From: UBA8290 sp964230965
Lineage (GTDB): Bacteria; Bacillota_I; Bacilli_A; Acholeplasmatales; Acholeplasmataceae
Assembly (NCBI GenBank): GCA_964230965.1
Contig: CAXRJA010000020.1
Coordinates: 1 to 15,339, forward strand
Direction: 5' to 3'
DNA: 15,339 bases
How positions within the stretch are numbered: the first letter of the stretch is position 1; every line of letters begins with the position of its first letter. The notes beneath the pieces are model-generated. The model was given only the letters and a program-made list of their open reading frames with translations. It was not told where the DNA came from and searched no databases. The position numbers were made by a program, and so were the translations under genes. Of the stretch, positions 7,642 to 14,024 are shown piece by piece.

Positions 7642-7670
7642 ATTATAAATAGTTTTCCACATCTTGAAAA
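7642..7670 (-). promoter_or_regulatory. Probable dnaA promoter
   Basis: On the minus strand TTTTCA (7665-7670) is followed after 17 bases by a perfect TATAAT (7642-7647). Transcription would start near 7635 and give a leader of about 187 bases that crosses four DnaA boxes. The spacer contains the 8 of 9 box at 7653-7661, so DnaA binding there would block RNA polymerase. Autoregulation is inferred from this overlap. Confidence 0.55.
7653..7661 (+). promoter_or_regulatory. DnaA box, 8 of 9
   Basis: TTTTCCACA differs from TTATCCACA at one base and lies inside the spacer of the predicted dnaA promoter. Confidence 0.6.
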
Positions 7671-7697
7671 TTGTTTGTTTGTATAAAAGGATTGTTG

Positions 7698-7726
7698 TTG
7701 ACAAAGAGAAGGTGTTTATATATAAT
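7698..7726 (+). promoter_or_regulatory. Consensus promoter of rpmH
   Basis: TTGACA (7698-7703), a 17-base spacer and TATAAT (7721-7726) match the housekeeping sigma consensus exactly. Transcription would start near 7733, about 30 bases before rpmH. It points away from dnaA and is the strongest-looking promoter in the window, as expected for a ribosomal protein gene. Confidence 0.9.
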
Positions 7727-7763
7727 AACAAAGCATGGTTTCCTATGAAAGGTGGTAATATAC

Positions 7764-7898
7764 ATGAAAAGAACATATCAACCAAACAAACGTAAGCGCC
7801 AAAAAACGCATGGATTTAGAGCGAGAATGGCAACCGTTGGTGGACGTAAGGTTTTAGCAAGACGTCGTGCTAAAGGTAGAGCACAGCTCGCAGTTTAA
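7764..7898 (+). CDS. rpmH: Ribosomal protein L34 (bL34)
   Basis: This 44-residue, very basic protein of the large ribosomal subunit reads MKRTYQPNKRKRQKTHGFRARMATVGGRKVLARRRAKGRAQLAV. It has the invariant L34 pattern MKRTyQP...HGFRaRM.T..GR.vl..RRakGR and the normal length. An AAAGGTGG ribosome site starts 17 bases before the ATG. An out-of-frame ATG at 7745 precedes it and overlaps that site; it would give only a short unrelated peptide. The gene has a consensus promoter and is followed by a hairpin before rnpA. Confidence 0.98.
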   Translation: MKRTYQPNKRKRQKTHGFRARMATVGGRKVLARRRAKGRAQLAV

Positions 7899-7913
7899 TT
7901 TATTAATAACCTG

Positions 7914-7951
7914 GACTACTCGAATAAATTACATACGAGTAGTCTTTTTTT
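7914..7951 (+). terminator. Terminator or attenuator between rpmH and rnpA
   Basis: A perfect 9-bp stem, GACTACTCG (7914-7922) with CGAGTAGTC (7936-7944), closes a 13-base loop and is followed by seven T. It ends nine bases before the rnpA start. It would stop most rpmH transcripts and leave a smaller amount to read through into rnpA-yidC-jag. Confidence 0.85.
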
Positions 7952-7960
7952 ATAAATATT

Positions 7961-8305
7961 ATGAAAAAAGCATATCGTTTAAAAACAAAAAAAGAGATTG
8001 ATTTTGTTTTTGCAAATAAGAAAAGTGTCAAAAATCAATATTTTGGTATTCATTATGTAAAAGATATTGATCAATCTCATTTTAGATTTGCATTATCAAT
8101 TGGAAGAAAGTATGGAAACGCGGTTTCTAGAAATATTAGAAAGCGTCAAATCCGTATGATTGTATCAACCGTTCAACAACTTCTTAACCATGTGCAATTT
8201 GTTGTTGTTGTATATCCAAAATCAAGTAACTTAAGTTTTGAAGATGTAAAAAAGAATGTGTTGCAGCTTATTGATCAAGCGGCACTAACGGAGAAAAAAC
8301 AATGA
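7961..8305 (+). CDS. rnpA: RNase P protein component
   Basis: RnpA is the protein partner of the RNase P ribozyme, which trims the 5' end of tRNA precursors. It is 114 residues, typical for the family, beginning MKKAYRLKTKKEIDFVFANKKSVKNQYFGIHYV. The RNA-binding signature is RKYGNAVSRNIRKRQIRMIV, equivalent to the usual AVkRNriKRliRE. No ribosome site is visible before the ATG: the preceding bases are the T-run of the hairpin followed by TATAAATATT. Its TGA stop overlaps the yidC start as ATGA at 8302-8305. No separate promoter is clear, so it probably depends on read-through from rpmH, though a TATAAA at 7951 could act as a weak -10. Confidence 0.95.
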   Translation: MKKAYRLKTKKEIDFVFANKKSVKNQYFGIHYVKDIDQSHFRFALSIGRKYGNAVSRNIRKRQIRMIVSTVQQLLNHVQFVVVVYPKSSNLSFEDVKKNVLQLIDQAALTEKKQ

Positions 8306-9696
8306 AAAAAATTATCGTAATGCTGAGTGTGATACTCGCACTCGCTGCACTTTCTAGTTGTACACAAGAAGATGCAGTTGTTAAGACGTATGTCAATGCA
8401 CCAACTAAAATGGTGTATACGGAAGCAGAATTTGCTGACGGTTATGTTTTTAAAGGTGATGAAGGGGTCACATTCATTAATGTGAAACAATCTGGTGTTG
8501 TAGAAACATTGCCGCTAGACAATCAAGGCATTAATGAACCCACAGGTGATATGGGAGTATTAACATATCGCGTATCCTACAGCGATGTTTTATATGACTT
8601 TAGCATTTATGTTGTTCCGGACAATATTGATGTCAACGACACAGAAATTGTCTTAGTAAACTTTATGTTAACAGAAGCGAACGTTAGAACAAACATTGGT
8701 GGTACAGAAAACCTCGAAGGTTTAGATGTATATGTCGTTCGTGCCAACGGCTCTGTTGAGATTTTAAGTGCTGAAGATCACCTAGATAAATTTTCTAACA
8801 ATGGATTTGAACCACTTCAAGAAGATGGATTTGTTTCAAATGAAGCCTTTGAAGTCACATTCACATACGAAGGATTCACGGCAAACTTTGAAGTGTTTGT
8901 AACAGGAGGAGAAGCGCCAATTCATTCAGCCGACGCAGGTTTTTTTGATTGGATATTGGTCATTCCTGTTGCCTTTTTAACACAACTATTCGGGAGTATT
9001 TTTGGAAACTCGTTTGCGGTCGGTATTTTAATTACAACCCTTATTGTAAGAACGCTTGCGTGGCCAATATATGCTAAAAGCAACGATTTAAGTTTAAAAA
9101 TGAATTTAGCACAACCAGAAATGCAACGTGTACAAAACAAATATGCAACAAGAAAAGACCCACAATCGCAACAACAAATGCAAATGGAAATGATGGGCGT
9201 GTATAAAAAATACGGCATTAATGTATTAGGATGTCTATTACCATTTCTTCAAATGCCAATCTTTATTGCGATGTATAGTGTTGTAAGAAGAATTACAATT
9301 CCAGGTGGTATGTATTCAGAACAAGTGTCTAACACCATGTTTTTTGGCATCAACCTAGCAAACACAAACGATGGCATCACTGCACTTATATTAGCGGGTA
9401 TTGTTGGCGCGACAATGTTCACACTTCAAAGACTTGCAATGAAAAAACCAAGCTATGCTAAAAACGTTCCTAATTCAAATCCGCAAGCACAACAATCACA
9501 AAAAACAATGAAGTATGTAAGCTACTTTATGGTGATCATGATGATGTTCATCTCTTATCAAAGTAACGCGCTTGCGATCTATTGGATTTTTGGGAACTTG
9601 TATTCACTTACCCAAACAATCATTAATAGAAAACTAAGCGAAAAGAAACACGCAAAACTAAAAGAAAAAGAACTTTTAGGGGGGCTCGCAAAATGA
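8302..9696 (+). CDS. yidC: YidC/Oxa1 membrane insertase with an extra N-terminal extracytoplasmic region
   Basis: YidC inserts and folds membrane proteins, alone or with Sec. This one has 464 residues against roughly 260-290 for usual Gram-positive YidC/SpoIIIJ. Residues 1-20 are a lipoprotein signal with lipobox LSSC (C20). Residues 21 to about 207 are an acidic, beta-rich region outside the membrane. It looks like two Ig-like (Big_3-type) repeats: one begins near PTKMVYTEAEF and ends VLTYRVSYSDVLYDFSIYVV, and the second ends FEVTFTYEGFTANFEVFVTG. The insertase domain starts near 213 with DWILVIPVAFLTQLFGSIFG. It carries the groove arginine R250 in TLIVRTLAWPIYAKS, the coiled cytoplasmic hairpin, GCLLPFLQMPIFIAMY, and final membrane helices with a basic tail. 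It overlaps rnpA by 4 bases and jag by 4 bases. The Ig assignment is by eye. Confidence 0.95.
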   Translation: MKKIIVMLSVILALAALSSCTQEDAVVKTYVNAPTKMVYTEAEFADGYVFKGDEGVTFINVKQSGVVETLPLDNQGINEPTGDMGVLTYRVSYSDVLYDFSIYVVPDNIDVNDTEIVLVNFMLTEANVRTNIGGTENLEGLDVYVVRANGSVEILSAEDHLDKFSNNGFEPLQEDGFVSNEAFEVTFTYEGFTANFEVFVTGGEAPIHSADAGFFDWILVIPVAFLTQLFGSIFGNSFAVGILITTLIVRTLAWPIYAKSNDLSLKMNLAQPEMQRVQNKYATRKDPQSQQQMQMEMMGVYKKYGINVLGCLLPFLQMPIFIAMYSVVRRITIPGGMYSEQVSNTMFFGINLANTNDGITALILAGIVGATMFTLQRLAMKKPSYAKNVPNSNPQAQQSQKTMKYVSYFMVIMMMFISYQSNALAIYWIFGNLYSLTQTIINRKLSEKKHAKLKEKELLGGLAK

Positions 9697-10313
9697 TGTT
9701 AAAACGCATTGAATTAGAAGCCAAAAATGAAACAGAAGCACTTGAACGCGCATCTGAAACGTTAAGAATTCAACCAGAAAAACTTAAAATTACACTCACA
9801 AGAGAGAAAAAAGGGCTTTTTGTAGGTGGGACGAATCTATATGAAGCAATACCAGACGTCAACTTAACCCTTGAAGGAAAAACCTATTTAGAAAGTATCC
9901 TTCAAGCGATGGATGTTGAATTTAAAATGGAATTAAGAACAAAAAATGATGGAAAAGAAATTCATTATAACGTTCAATCCTCTGATAATGCCATATTAAT
10001 TGGTAGAGAAGGGCGTACGCTTATTGCGCTACAACACATGTTAAGAAATTATTTGCAAACATTTGTACAAAGCAGTGTCACCATCACATTAGATATAGCG
10101 AATTATTTTGAAAACCACAAACGTCAATTAGAAATTCTTGCCACAAAAACCGCGAAAGAGGTCGCAAGATCGAAAATTGAGGTAAAATTAGACCCAATGA
10201 ATGCTTATGATAGACGCATCATCCACACAAAACTAAGCGATTGGAGAGATGTCGAAACTGAATCTGAAGGTGAGGGCGATGCACGCGCACTCATCATACG
10301 TCCAAAAAAGTAG
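9693..10313 (+). CDS. jag: Jag/KhpB (EloR) RNA-binding protein
   Basis: Jag is a cytoplasmic RNA-binding protein encoded beside yidC in most low-GC Gram-positives; as KhpB/EloR it works with KhpA and affects cell elongation in streptococci. The 206 residues show the Jag_N domain (RIELEAKNETEALERASETLRIQ...REKKGLFVGG), then a KH domain with the loop G104-REG in ILIGREGRTLIALQHML. An R3H domain follows, with R174 and H178 in DRRIIHTKLSD and the closing ARALIIRPKK. It overlaps yidC by 4 bases and has an AGGGGGG ribosome site. A second ATG follows at once (9696), so the exact start could differ by one residue. Its TAG stop lies inside the terminator stem. Confidence 0.95.
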   Translation: MMLKRIELEAKNETEALERASETLRIQPEKLKITLTREKKGLFVGGTNLYEAIPDVNLTLEGKTYLESILQAMDVEFKMELRTKNDGKEIHYNVQSSDNAILIGREGRTLIALQHMLRNYLQTFVQSSVTITLDIANYFENHKRQLEILATKTAKEVARSKIEVKLDPMNAYDRRIIHTKLSDWRDVETESEGEGDARALIIRPKK

Positions 10314-10328
10314 CCCAGCTACTTTTTT
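10305..10328 (+). terminator. Terminator of the rpmH-rnpA-yidC-jag operon
   Basis: The stem AAAAAGTAGC (10305-10314) pairs with GCTACTTTTT (10318-10327) around a three-base loop and runs into T residues. The jag TAG stop is part of the left arm, so ribosomes finishing jag would cover the hairpin. Confidence 0.8.
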
Positions 10329-10340
10329 TGTTGCCTGTTA

Positions 10341-10349
10341 TGATATAAT
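10341..10349 (+). promoter_or_regulatory. Extended -10 promoter of the YiiX-like gene
   Basis: TGATATAAT combines a perfect TATAAT (10344-10349) with the TG of an extended -10. No strong -35 is present. It lies between the jag terminator and the next start codon, so it probably opens the YiiX-like/rmuC/asnS unit. Confidence 0.65.
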
Positions 10350-10383
10350 AAAACCTGAAAATCCAAGGAAAAAAACGCCAAAA

Positions 10384-11295
10384 ATGCTTCTGATAAAAAT
10401 AAAAAAACCACTATTGAGATACATAAAAACAAGTGCTCTTGTTGTCATCGCTGGGCTTATTTATAGTTTGGGTGGTGTCATTAGACTTGATATGGAAGCA
10501 AAACAAAACATTCAAAACTTTATTTCAAGAGCAGAAGAGACACCCTCTTATACACAAAACATCAACGGACATACGTTTGAATACCATACTGTTTCACGTG
10601 AAACAGTTGAACTAGAAGACGACAGAGATGTATTTTATGATGATGAAAAAACAAAACTTGGCCAAACAGGAGATATTATCGTCACACAACAGTCACCTTT
10701 TCCAAACGTGCCCATCATTCATCAATGGATTACATTTTATTTCGGTGGACACGCCTCCTTGGTTAACGAAAATAATAAACTTTATGAGGCCACCGGCATT
10801 GGAAGTTCAAATATATTCAACGTGATGTTGTTTCCTGGAAACAAAACACACGATTTTGATATTTCGGTAACCGAAAGCAACAATTACTGGTTAAATACGA
10901 ACAGAAGATCTGAAAACAATCCTGCATATCCATATTATGGCAGCTTTAATCGAAATGAATTTCTCGTGTTGCGTGTGAAGGATGTTACAGAAGCACAAAG
11001 ATTAGATGCGATTCAATACGCAAAAAACCTATATGAAAAAGAAGCACTATATAACTATACATTTTTCTTAGATGTTCAATATAAATATTATTGTACAGAC
11101 ATGATTTCAAGAGCATATCAAGATGTGATGGTACCTACACAAAGGCAAAGAGGATATGCACAAGTGCTTAACGATAGGTTTATTACCTCGGTTAATGACT
11201 TAATCAACAGCAAAGATACATACATTACAAGTTATGTATCCATTAAAGATACAATCGTTTCAATTTATTATTTAGAAGATATAGAGGAGGGCTAA
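10384..11295 (+). CDS. Membrane-anchored permuted papain-like (YiiX/C92-type) protein
   Basis: This 303-residue protein has a basic start (MLLIKIKKPLLRYIKTS) and a single membrane segment (about 17-34), leaving the rest probably outside the cell. The soluble part carries motifs in the order of permuted NlpC/P60 YiiX-like enzymes: LGQTGDIIVTQ (G96, D97), then FGGHASLV with H123 and LYEATG with E135, and near the end YKYYCTDMISRAYQ with C237. Histidine before cysteine is the permuted arrangement, so H123 and C237 are the likely catalytic pair. The substrate is unknown; family members are proposed amidases or hydrolases of peptides or lipids. An open frame extends up to 10249 but crosses the jag terminator, so I start at 10384. 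The ribosome site AAGGAA is weak and 13 bases away. The stop is one base before rmuC. Codons for TVSRETV form a parS palindrome. Confidence 0.75.
   Translation: MLLIKIKKPLLRYIKTSALVVIAGLIYSLGGVIRLDMEAKQNIQNFISRAEETPSYTQNINGHTFEYHTVSRETVELEDDRDVFYDDEKTKLGQTGDIIVTQQSPFPNVPIIHQWITFYFGGHASLVNENNKLYEATGIGSSNIFNVMLFPGNKTHDFDISVTESNNYWLNTNRRSENNPAYPYYGSFNRNEFLVLRVKDVTEAQRLDAIQYAKNLYEKEALYNYTFFLDVQYKYYCTDMISRAYQDVMVPTQRQRGYAQVLNDRFITSVNDLINSKDTYITSYVSIKDTIVSIYYLEDIEEG
10588..10607. promoter_or_regulatory. parS: parS-type chromosome partition site
   Basis: ACTGTTTCACGTGAAACAGT is a perfect 20-bp palindrome. Its central 16 bases, TGTTTCACGTGAAACA (10590-10605), fit the parS consensus TGTTNCACGTGAAACA bound by Spo0J/ParB. 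It lies within the YiiX-like coding sequence (residues 69-75, TVSRETV), about 2.9 kb from oriC, the expected distance for an origin-proximal parS. No parA or parB gene is in the window. The match is direct; ParB binding is inference. Confidence 0.9.
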
Positions 11296-11296
11296 A

Positions 11297-12436
11297 ATGA
11301 TAGAAACACTCACACTCATCATGGTTGTTTTGCTCATTGTTCTTATTATTTTCCTTATTTTTATACAATTTAATAAAAAGAACGGTTCACAAGATCAAAG
11401 CGAATTAAAAGTTTATATGCAAAAAGAATATGAGGGTCTTAAAACTCAATTGAGAGAGCTCATTTACGAATCTAATTCTAAAAATACTAAAGATTTATAT
11501 ACATTTAAAGATCTTATTACTCAACACATTGAGGGTAAATTAAAAGAAATGAATACGCTTGTCGAAAAAAGACTTCAAGGCGGTTTTGAAAGAACAAATG
11601 AAACGTTTGTAAACGTTGTTGAAAGGCTTTCTAAAATCGATGAAGCACAAAAAAACATTGAACAACTTTCAAAAGAGGTTGTCAGTTTAAATAGTGTGCT
11701 CGCAGATAAAAAAACACGAGGTATTTATGGTGAAGTACAGCTTTATCAATTGTTGTCTGCTGTTTTTGGTCAAGATGAACATTTATACAAAACACAAGTA
11801 AAGCTATCCAACCAAACGATTGCGGATGCTGTTTTATATGCGCCGGAGCCTCTTGGTAAGGTCGTTATTGATTCTAAATTTCCCCTAGACAACTATAAAA
11901 AAATGACCAACAGTGAATATCACGCATCCGAAAGAGAATCCGCAAAAAAACTATTTCAGGCAGATGTAAAAAAACATATTGATGATATTGCCAACAAATA
12001 CATTATTGAAGGCGAAACATCCCATCAAGCAATTTTATTTTTACCAGCAGAAGCAATATTTGCTGAAATCACTGCCCATCACGAGGTTTTGGTTGAATAT
12101 AGCAATACAAAAAAAGTTTGGCTAACATCGCCAACAACATTGTTTTCTACACTTACCATGATTCAAGTTTTCGTACAAAATCTTAAAAGGGATGAACAAA
12201 CAAAAGTCATCATTGATGAACTCAACAAACTGAACGTAGAATTCATGAGATATAGTGAACGATGGGAAAAATTGAACAGATCTATTGATACAATTAAAAA
12301 AGACGCAGAAAAAATGACAACAACAACAGAAAAAATTAAGAAAAAGTTTGACTATATCAAAGATGCAAAATTCGAAGAGGCAAGATTTATTGATAGTGTC
12401 ATGAAAGAGGAAGAGTCTGATGGAAACGACAGTTAA
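11297..12436 (+). CDS. rmuC: RmuC-family protein
   Basis: RmuC proteins limit recombination at inverted repeats in E. coli and contain a fold related to nucleases. This 379-residue version begins with one membrane helix (LTLIMVVLLIVLIIFLIFIQF, about residues 5-25), then a long coiled-coil of roughly 110 residues. The RmuC domain follows: KTRGIYGEVQLYQLLSAVFG, then IADAVLYAPEPLGKVVIDSKFPLDNYKKM with the family's IDaKFPLdaY pattern. It continues through AILFLPAEAIFAEI and TLFSTLTMIQVF, and ends in a second charged helical region. It has a strong AGGAGG ribosome site, begins one base after the YiiX-like gene and overlaps asnS by 17 bases. The three genes are therefore probably one operon. Confidence 0.93.
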   Translation: MIETLTLIMVVLLIVLIIFLIFIQFNKKNGSQDQSELKVYMQKEYEGLKTQLRELIYESNSKNTKDLYTFKDLITQHIEGKLKEMNTLVEKRLQGGFERTNETFVNVVERLSKIDEAQKNIEQLSKEVVSLNSVLADKKTRGIYGEVQLYQLLSAVFGQDEHLYKTQVKLSNQTIADAVLYAPEPLGKVVIDSKFPLDNYKKMTNSEYHASERESAKKLFQADVKKHIDDIANKYIIEGETSHQAILFLPAEAIFAEITAHHEVLVEYSNTKKVWLTSPTTLFSTLTMIQVFVQNLKRDEQTKVIIDELNKLNVEFMRYSERWEKLNRSIDTIKKDAEKMTTTTEKIKKKFDYIKDAKFEEARFIDSVMKEEESDGNDS

Positions 12437-13802
12437 ACATTTGTTTGATCACCACCAAACACTAGATCAAAAAGAAGTCACACTATATGGTTGGGTTAGA
12501 AACAACCGTAGTCAAAAAAACTTTGGATTCATTAATTTTCACGATGGGACCGTCTTTCCAACGTTACAAGTCGTGTATGAAGAAGCTTTAGAAAACTTTA
12601 AAAACATTCAAAAAGTACGTGTAGGAAGTTCGATTGAAGTCACGGGTAAGGTGGTGTTAACACCGGAAATGAAACAACCCTTTGAAGTGAAAGCTGTACG
12701 TGTTGTATTGCTTGGAGACTCGGCTGAAGATTATCCAATCCAACCTAAAAGACACACAAGAGAATTTTTAAGAGAAGTTGCACATTTAAGAATGCGTACG
12801 AACTTATTTCAAGCGGTATTTCGTGTAAGAAGTGAAGCGGCGATTGCAATTCACAAGTTTTTTAATGACCGCGGTTTTGTTTATACACACACACCACTCA
12901 TTACTGCAAACGATGGTGAAGGCGCCGGATCCATGTTTCAAGTGACAACATTGGACCTCAACCAAACAGGTAAAGAAAAAGAAATAGACTATACGAAAGA
13001 TTTTTTTGGGAAGCCAACTTTTCTTGCGGTGACAGGACAATTAGAAGCAGAAGCATATGCCTTGGCATTTAAAAATGTTTATACGTTTGGACCAACATTT
13101 CGCGCAGAAAAATCAAACACACAAAGACATGCTTCAGAATTTTGGATGATAGAACCAGAAATGGCATTTTGTGATTTAGAAAAAGATATGCAAGTTGCTG
13201 AAGATATGGTGAAATATGTCATAGGGTATATTCTAGAGTCGTGTCAGCACGAAGTTGATTTTTTTAATCAATTTGTTGATAAAAATCTTAAAGAAAGATT
13301 ACATTTAGTACGCGATAGTCATTTTGCTAGAATTACACACAAAGAAGCTATTAATAAACTTCTTGCATCCAAATATCCTTTCGAAAATACACCGACCCAC
13401 GGTCAAGATTTAAACACCGAACACGAAAAATATTTAACAGATGTATTATTTCAAACACCCGTGTTTATAACAGATTGGCCTAAAGATATTAAAGCGTTTT
13501 ATATGAGATTAAATGATGACAAAAAAACTGTGGCAGCAATGGATCTTCTTGTTCCGGGCAGTGGTGAACTCATTGGTGGATCACAAAGAGAAGAAAGGCT
13601 TGATTTCTTAGAAAAGCGCATGAAAGAAATGCATGTACCACTCGAAGCATTTAATTGGTATCTAGATTTAAGAAAGTATGGCGGGACAAAACACAGCGGA
13701 TTTGGCATGGGATTTGAAAGACTTATTATGTATTTAACAGGTGTGGAAAATATACGAGATGTCTTGCCTTTTCCTAGAACACCTAACAACTGTGAATTTT
13801 AA
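12420..13802 (+). CDS. asnS: Asparaginyl-tRNA synthetase
   Basis: AsnRS charges tRNA-Asn with asparagine. The 460-residue protein has an N-terminal OB-fold anticodon-binding domain (VTLYGWVRNNRSQKNFGFINFHDGT). A class IIb catalytic core follows, with HLRMRTNLFQAVFRVRSEA, motif 2 FRAEKSNTQRHASEFWMIEPEMAF (R228) and motif 3 GFGMGFERLIMYLTG (R434). The EFWMIEPEMAF wording and the long insert after MFQVTTL point to AsnRS rather than AspRS. The start lies inside rmuC, with GAGGAAGAG as ribosome site just upstream. An A/T-only imperfect palindrome follows the stop, but it is too weak to call a terminator with confidence. Having AsnRS means this cell can charge tRNA-Asn directly. Confidence 0.96.
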   Translation: METTVKHLFDHHQTLDQKEVTLYGWVRNNRSQKNFGFINFHDGTVFPTLQVVYEEALENFKNIQKVRVGSSIEVTGKVVLTPEMKQPFEVKAVRVVLLGDSAEDYPIQPKRHTREFLREVAHLRMRTNLFQAVFRVRSEAAIAIHKFFNDRGFVYTHTPLITANDGEGAGSMFQVTTLDLNQTGKEKEIDYTKDFFGKPTFLAVTGQLEAEAYALAFKNVYTFGPTFRAEKSNTQRHASEFWMIEPEMAFCDLEKDMQVAEDMVKYVIGYILESCQHEVDFFNQFVDKNLKERLHLVRDSHFARITHKEAINKLLASKYPFENTPTHGQDLNTEHEKYLTDVLFQTPVFITDWPKDIKAFYMRLNDDKKTVAAMDLLVPGSGELIGGSQREERLDFLEKRMKEMHVPLEAFNWYLDLRKYGGTKHSGFGMGFERLIMYLTGVENIRDVLPFPRTPNNCEF

Positions 13803-13834
13803 ATTAAAATTTACATAAAAATTAAGAATTTCTT

Positions 13835-13862
13835 TTGATTAAAGTTTGATTTGATATATAAT
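13835..13862 (+). promoter_or_regulatory. Promoter of the ABC ATPase gene
   Basis: TTGATT (13835-13840), a 16-base spacer and a perfect TATAAT (13857-13862). The expected start near 13869 gives a leader of about 155 bases before the ABC gene. Confidence 0.7.
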
Positions 13863-13883
13863 AGAGTCAAGAGGAAAATTAGA

Positions 13884-13949
13884 TTGATTAGAATAAACAA
13901 TTTTAAAAAAACTCAATGCGTAAAAACACTTTTTAATTTTTTATATTAG
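13884..13949 (+). CDS. Possible leader peptide in the ABC transporter 5' leader
   Basis: This is a 21-codon open frame starting with TTG: (M)IRINNFKKTQCVKTLFNFLY, ending in TAG. A GAGGA ribosome-like site (13871-13875) lies 8 bases before the TTG, almost at the predicted 5' end of the transcript. The peptide has no recognisable family. Its stop codon overlaps the first of two TTAGAGC copies that could pair with the downstream GCTCT. In AT-rich DNA such a short frame can occur by chance, so this is a candidate only. Confidence 0.25.
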   Translation: MIRINNFKKTQCVKTLFNFLY

Positions 13950-13967
13950 AGCAAACAAATATTTTTT

Positions 13968-13997
13968 AGAGCGCATAACAAAAACGTTAAGTGCTCT
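13968..13997 (+). terminator. Leader hairpin, possible attenuator, before the ABC ATPase gene
   Basis: AGAGCGCATAAC (13968-13979) can pair with GTTAAGTGCTCT (13986-13997) around the loop AAAAAC. This gives a 12-position stem with one G-U pair and one A-A mismatch. TTATTTTT follows. It sits between the promoter and the gene, ending 27 bases before the start codon, so it would act as an attenuator or RNA regulatory element rather than an end-of-operon terminator. Confidence 0.55.
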
Positions 13998-14024
13998 TTA
14001 TTTTTAAAAAGGCGGAGATAAAAC

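Larger units (their letters stand above)
7449..7763. other. oriC: Origin of replication, dnaA-rpmH intergenic region
   Basis: This gap of about 315 bp between divergent dnaA and rpmH has no credible gene. It contains five DnaA boxes: three perfect (7524, 7566, 7622), one 8 of 9 (7653) and one 7 of 9 (7614). It also holds a 16-bp perfect inverted repeat (7560-7575 and 7621-7636) and a promoter for each flanking gene. Genes diverge from it and plus-strand composition changes from T-rich on the left to A-rich on the right. This is the classic position of oriC in Bacillus-type chromosomes. Two minus-strand open frames crossing it (to 7565 and 7453-7785) look like chance readings of AT-rich DNA. 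Confidence 0.9.

Noticed and set aside
7453..7785. 110-residue minus-strand open frame across oriC and the rpmH start
   Set aside because: It covers DnaA boxes, the rpmH promoter and part of rpmH on the opposite strand, and the translation is low-complexity and hydrophobic.
10249..10383. Upstream extension of the YiiX-like gene overlapping jag
   Set aside because: It crosses the jag terminator and the gene's own promoter; residues before the basic membrane anchor resemble no domain.
13795..13815. A/T-only imperfect palindrome after asnS as terminator
   Set aside because: The arms contain no G or C and are interrupted at the centre, so stability would be too low to call.
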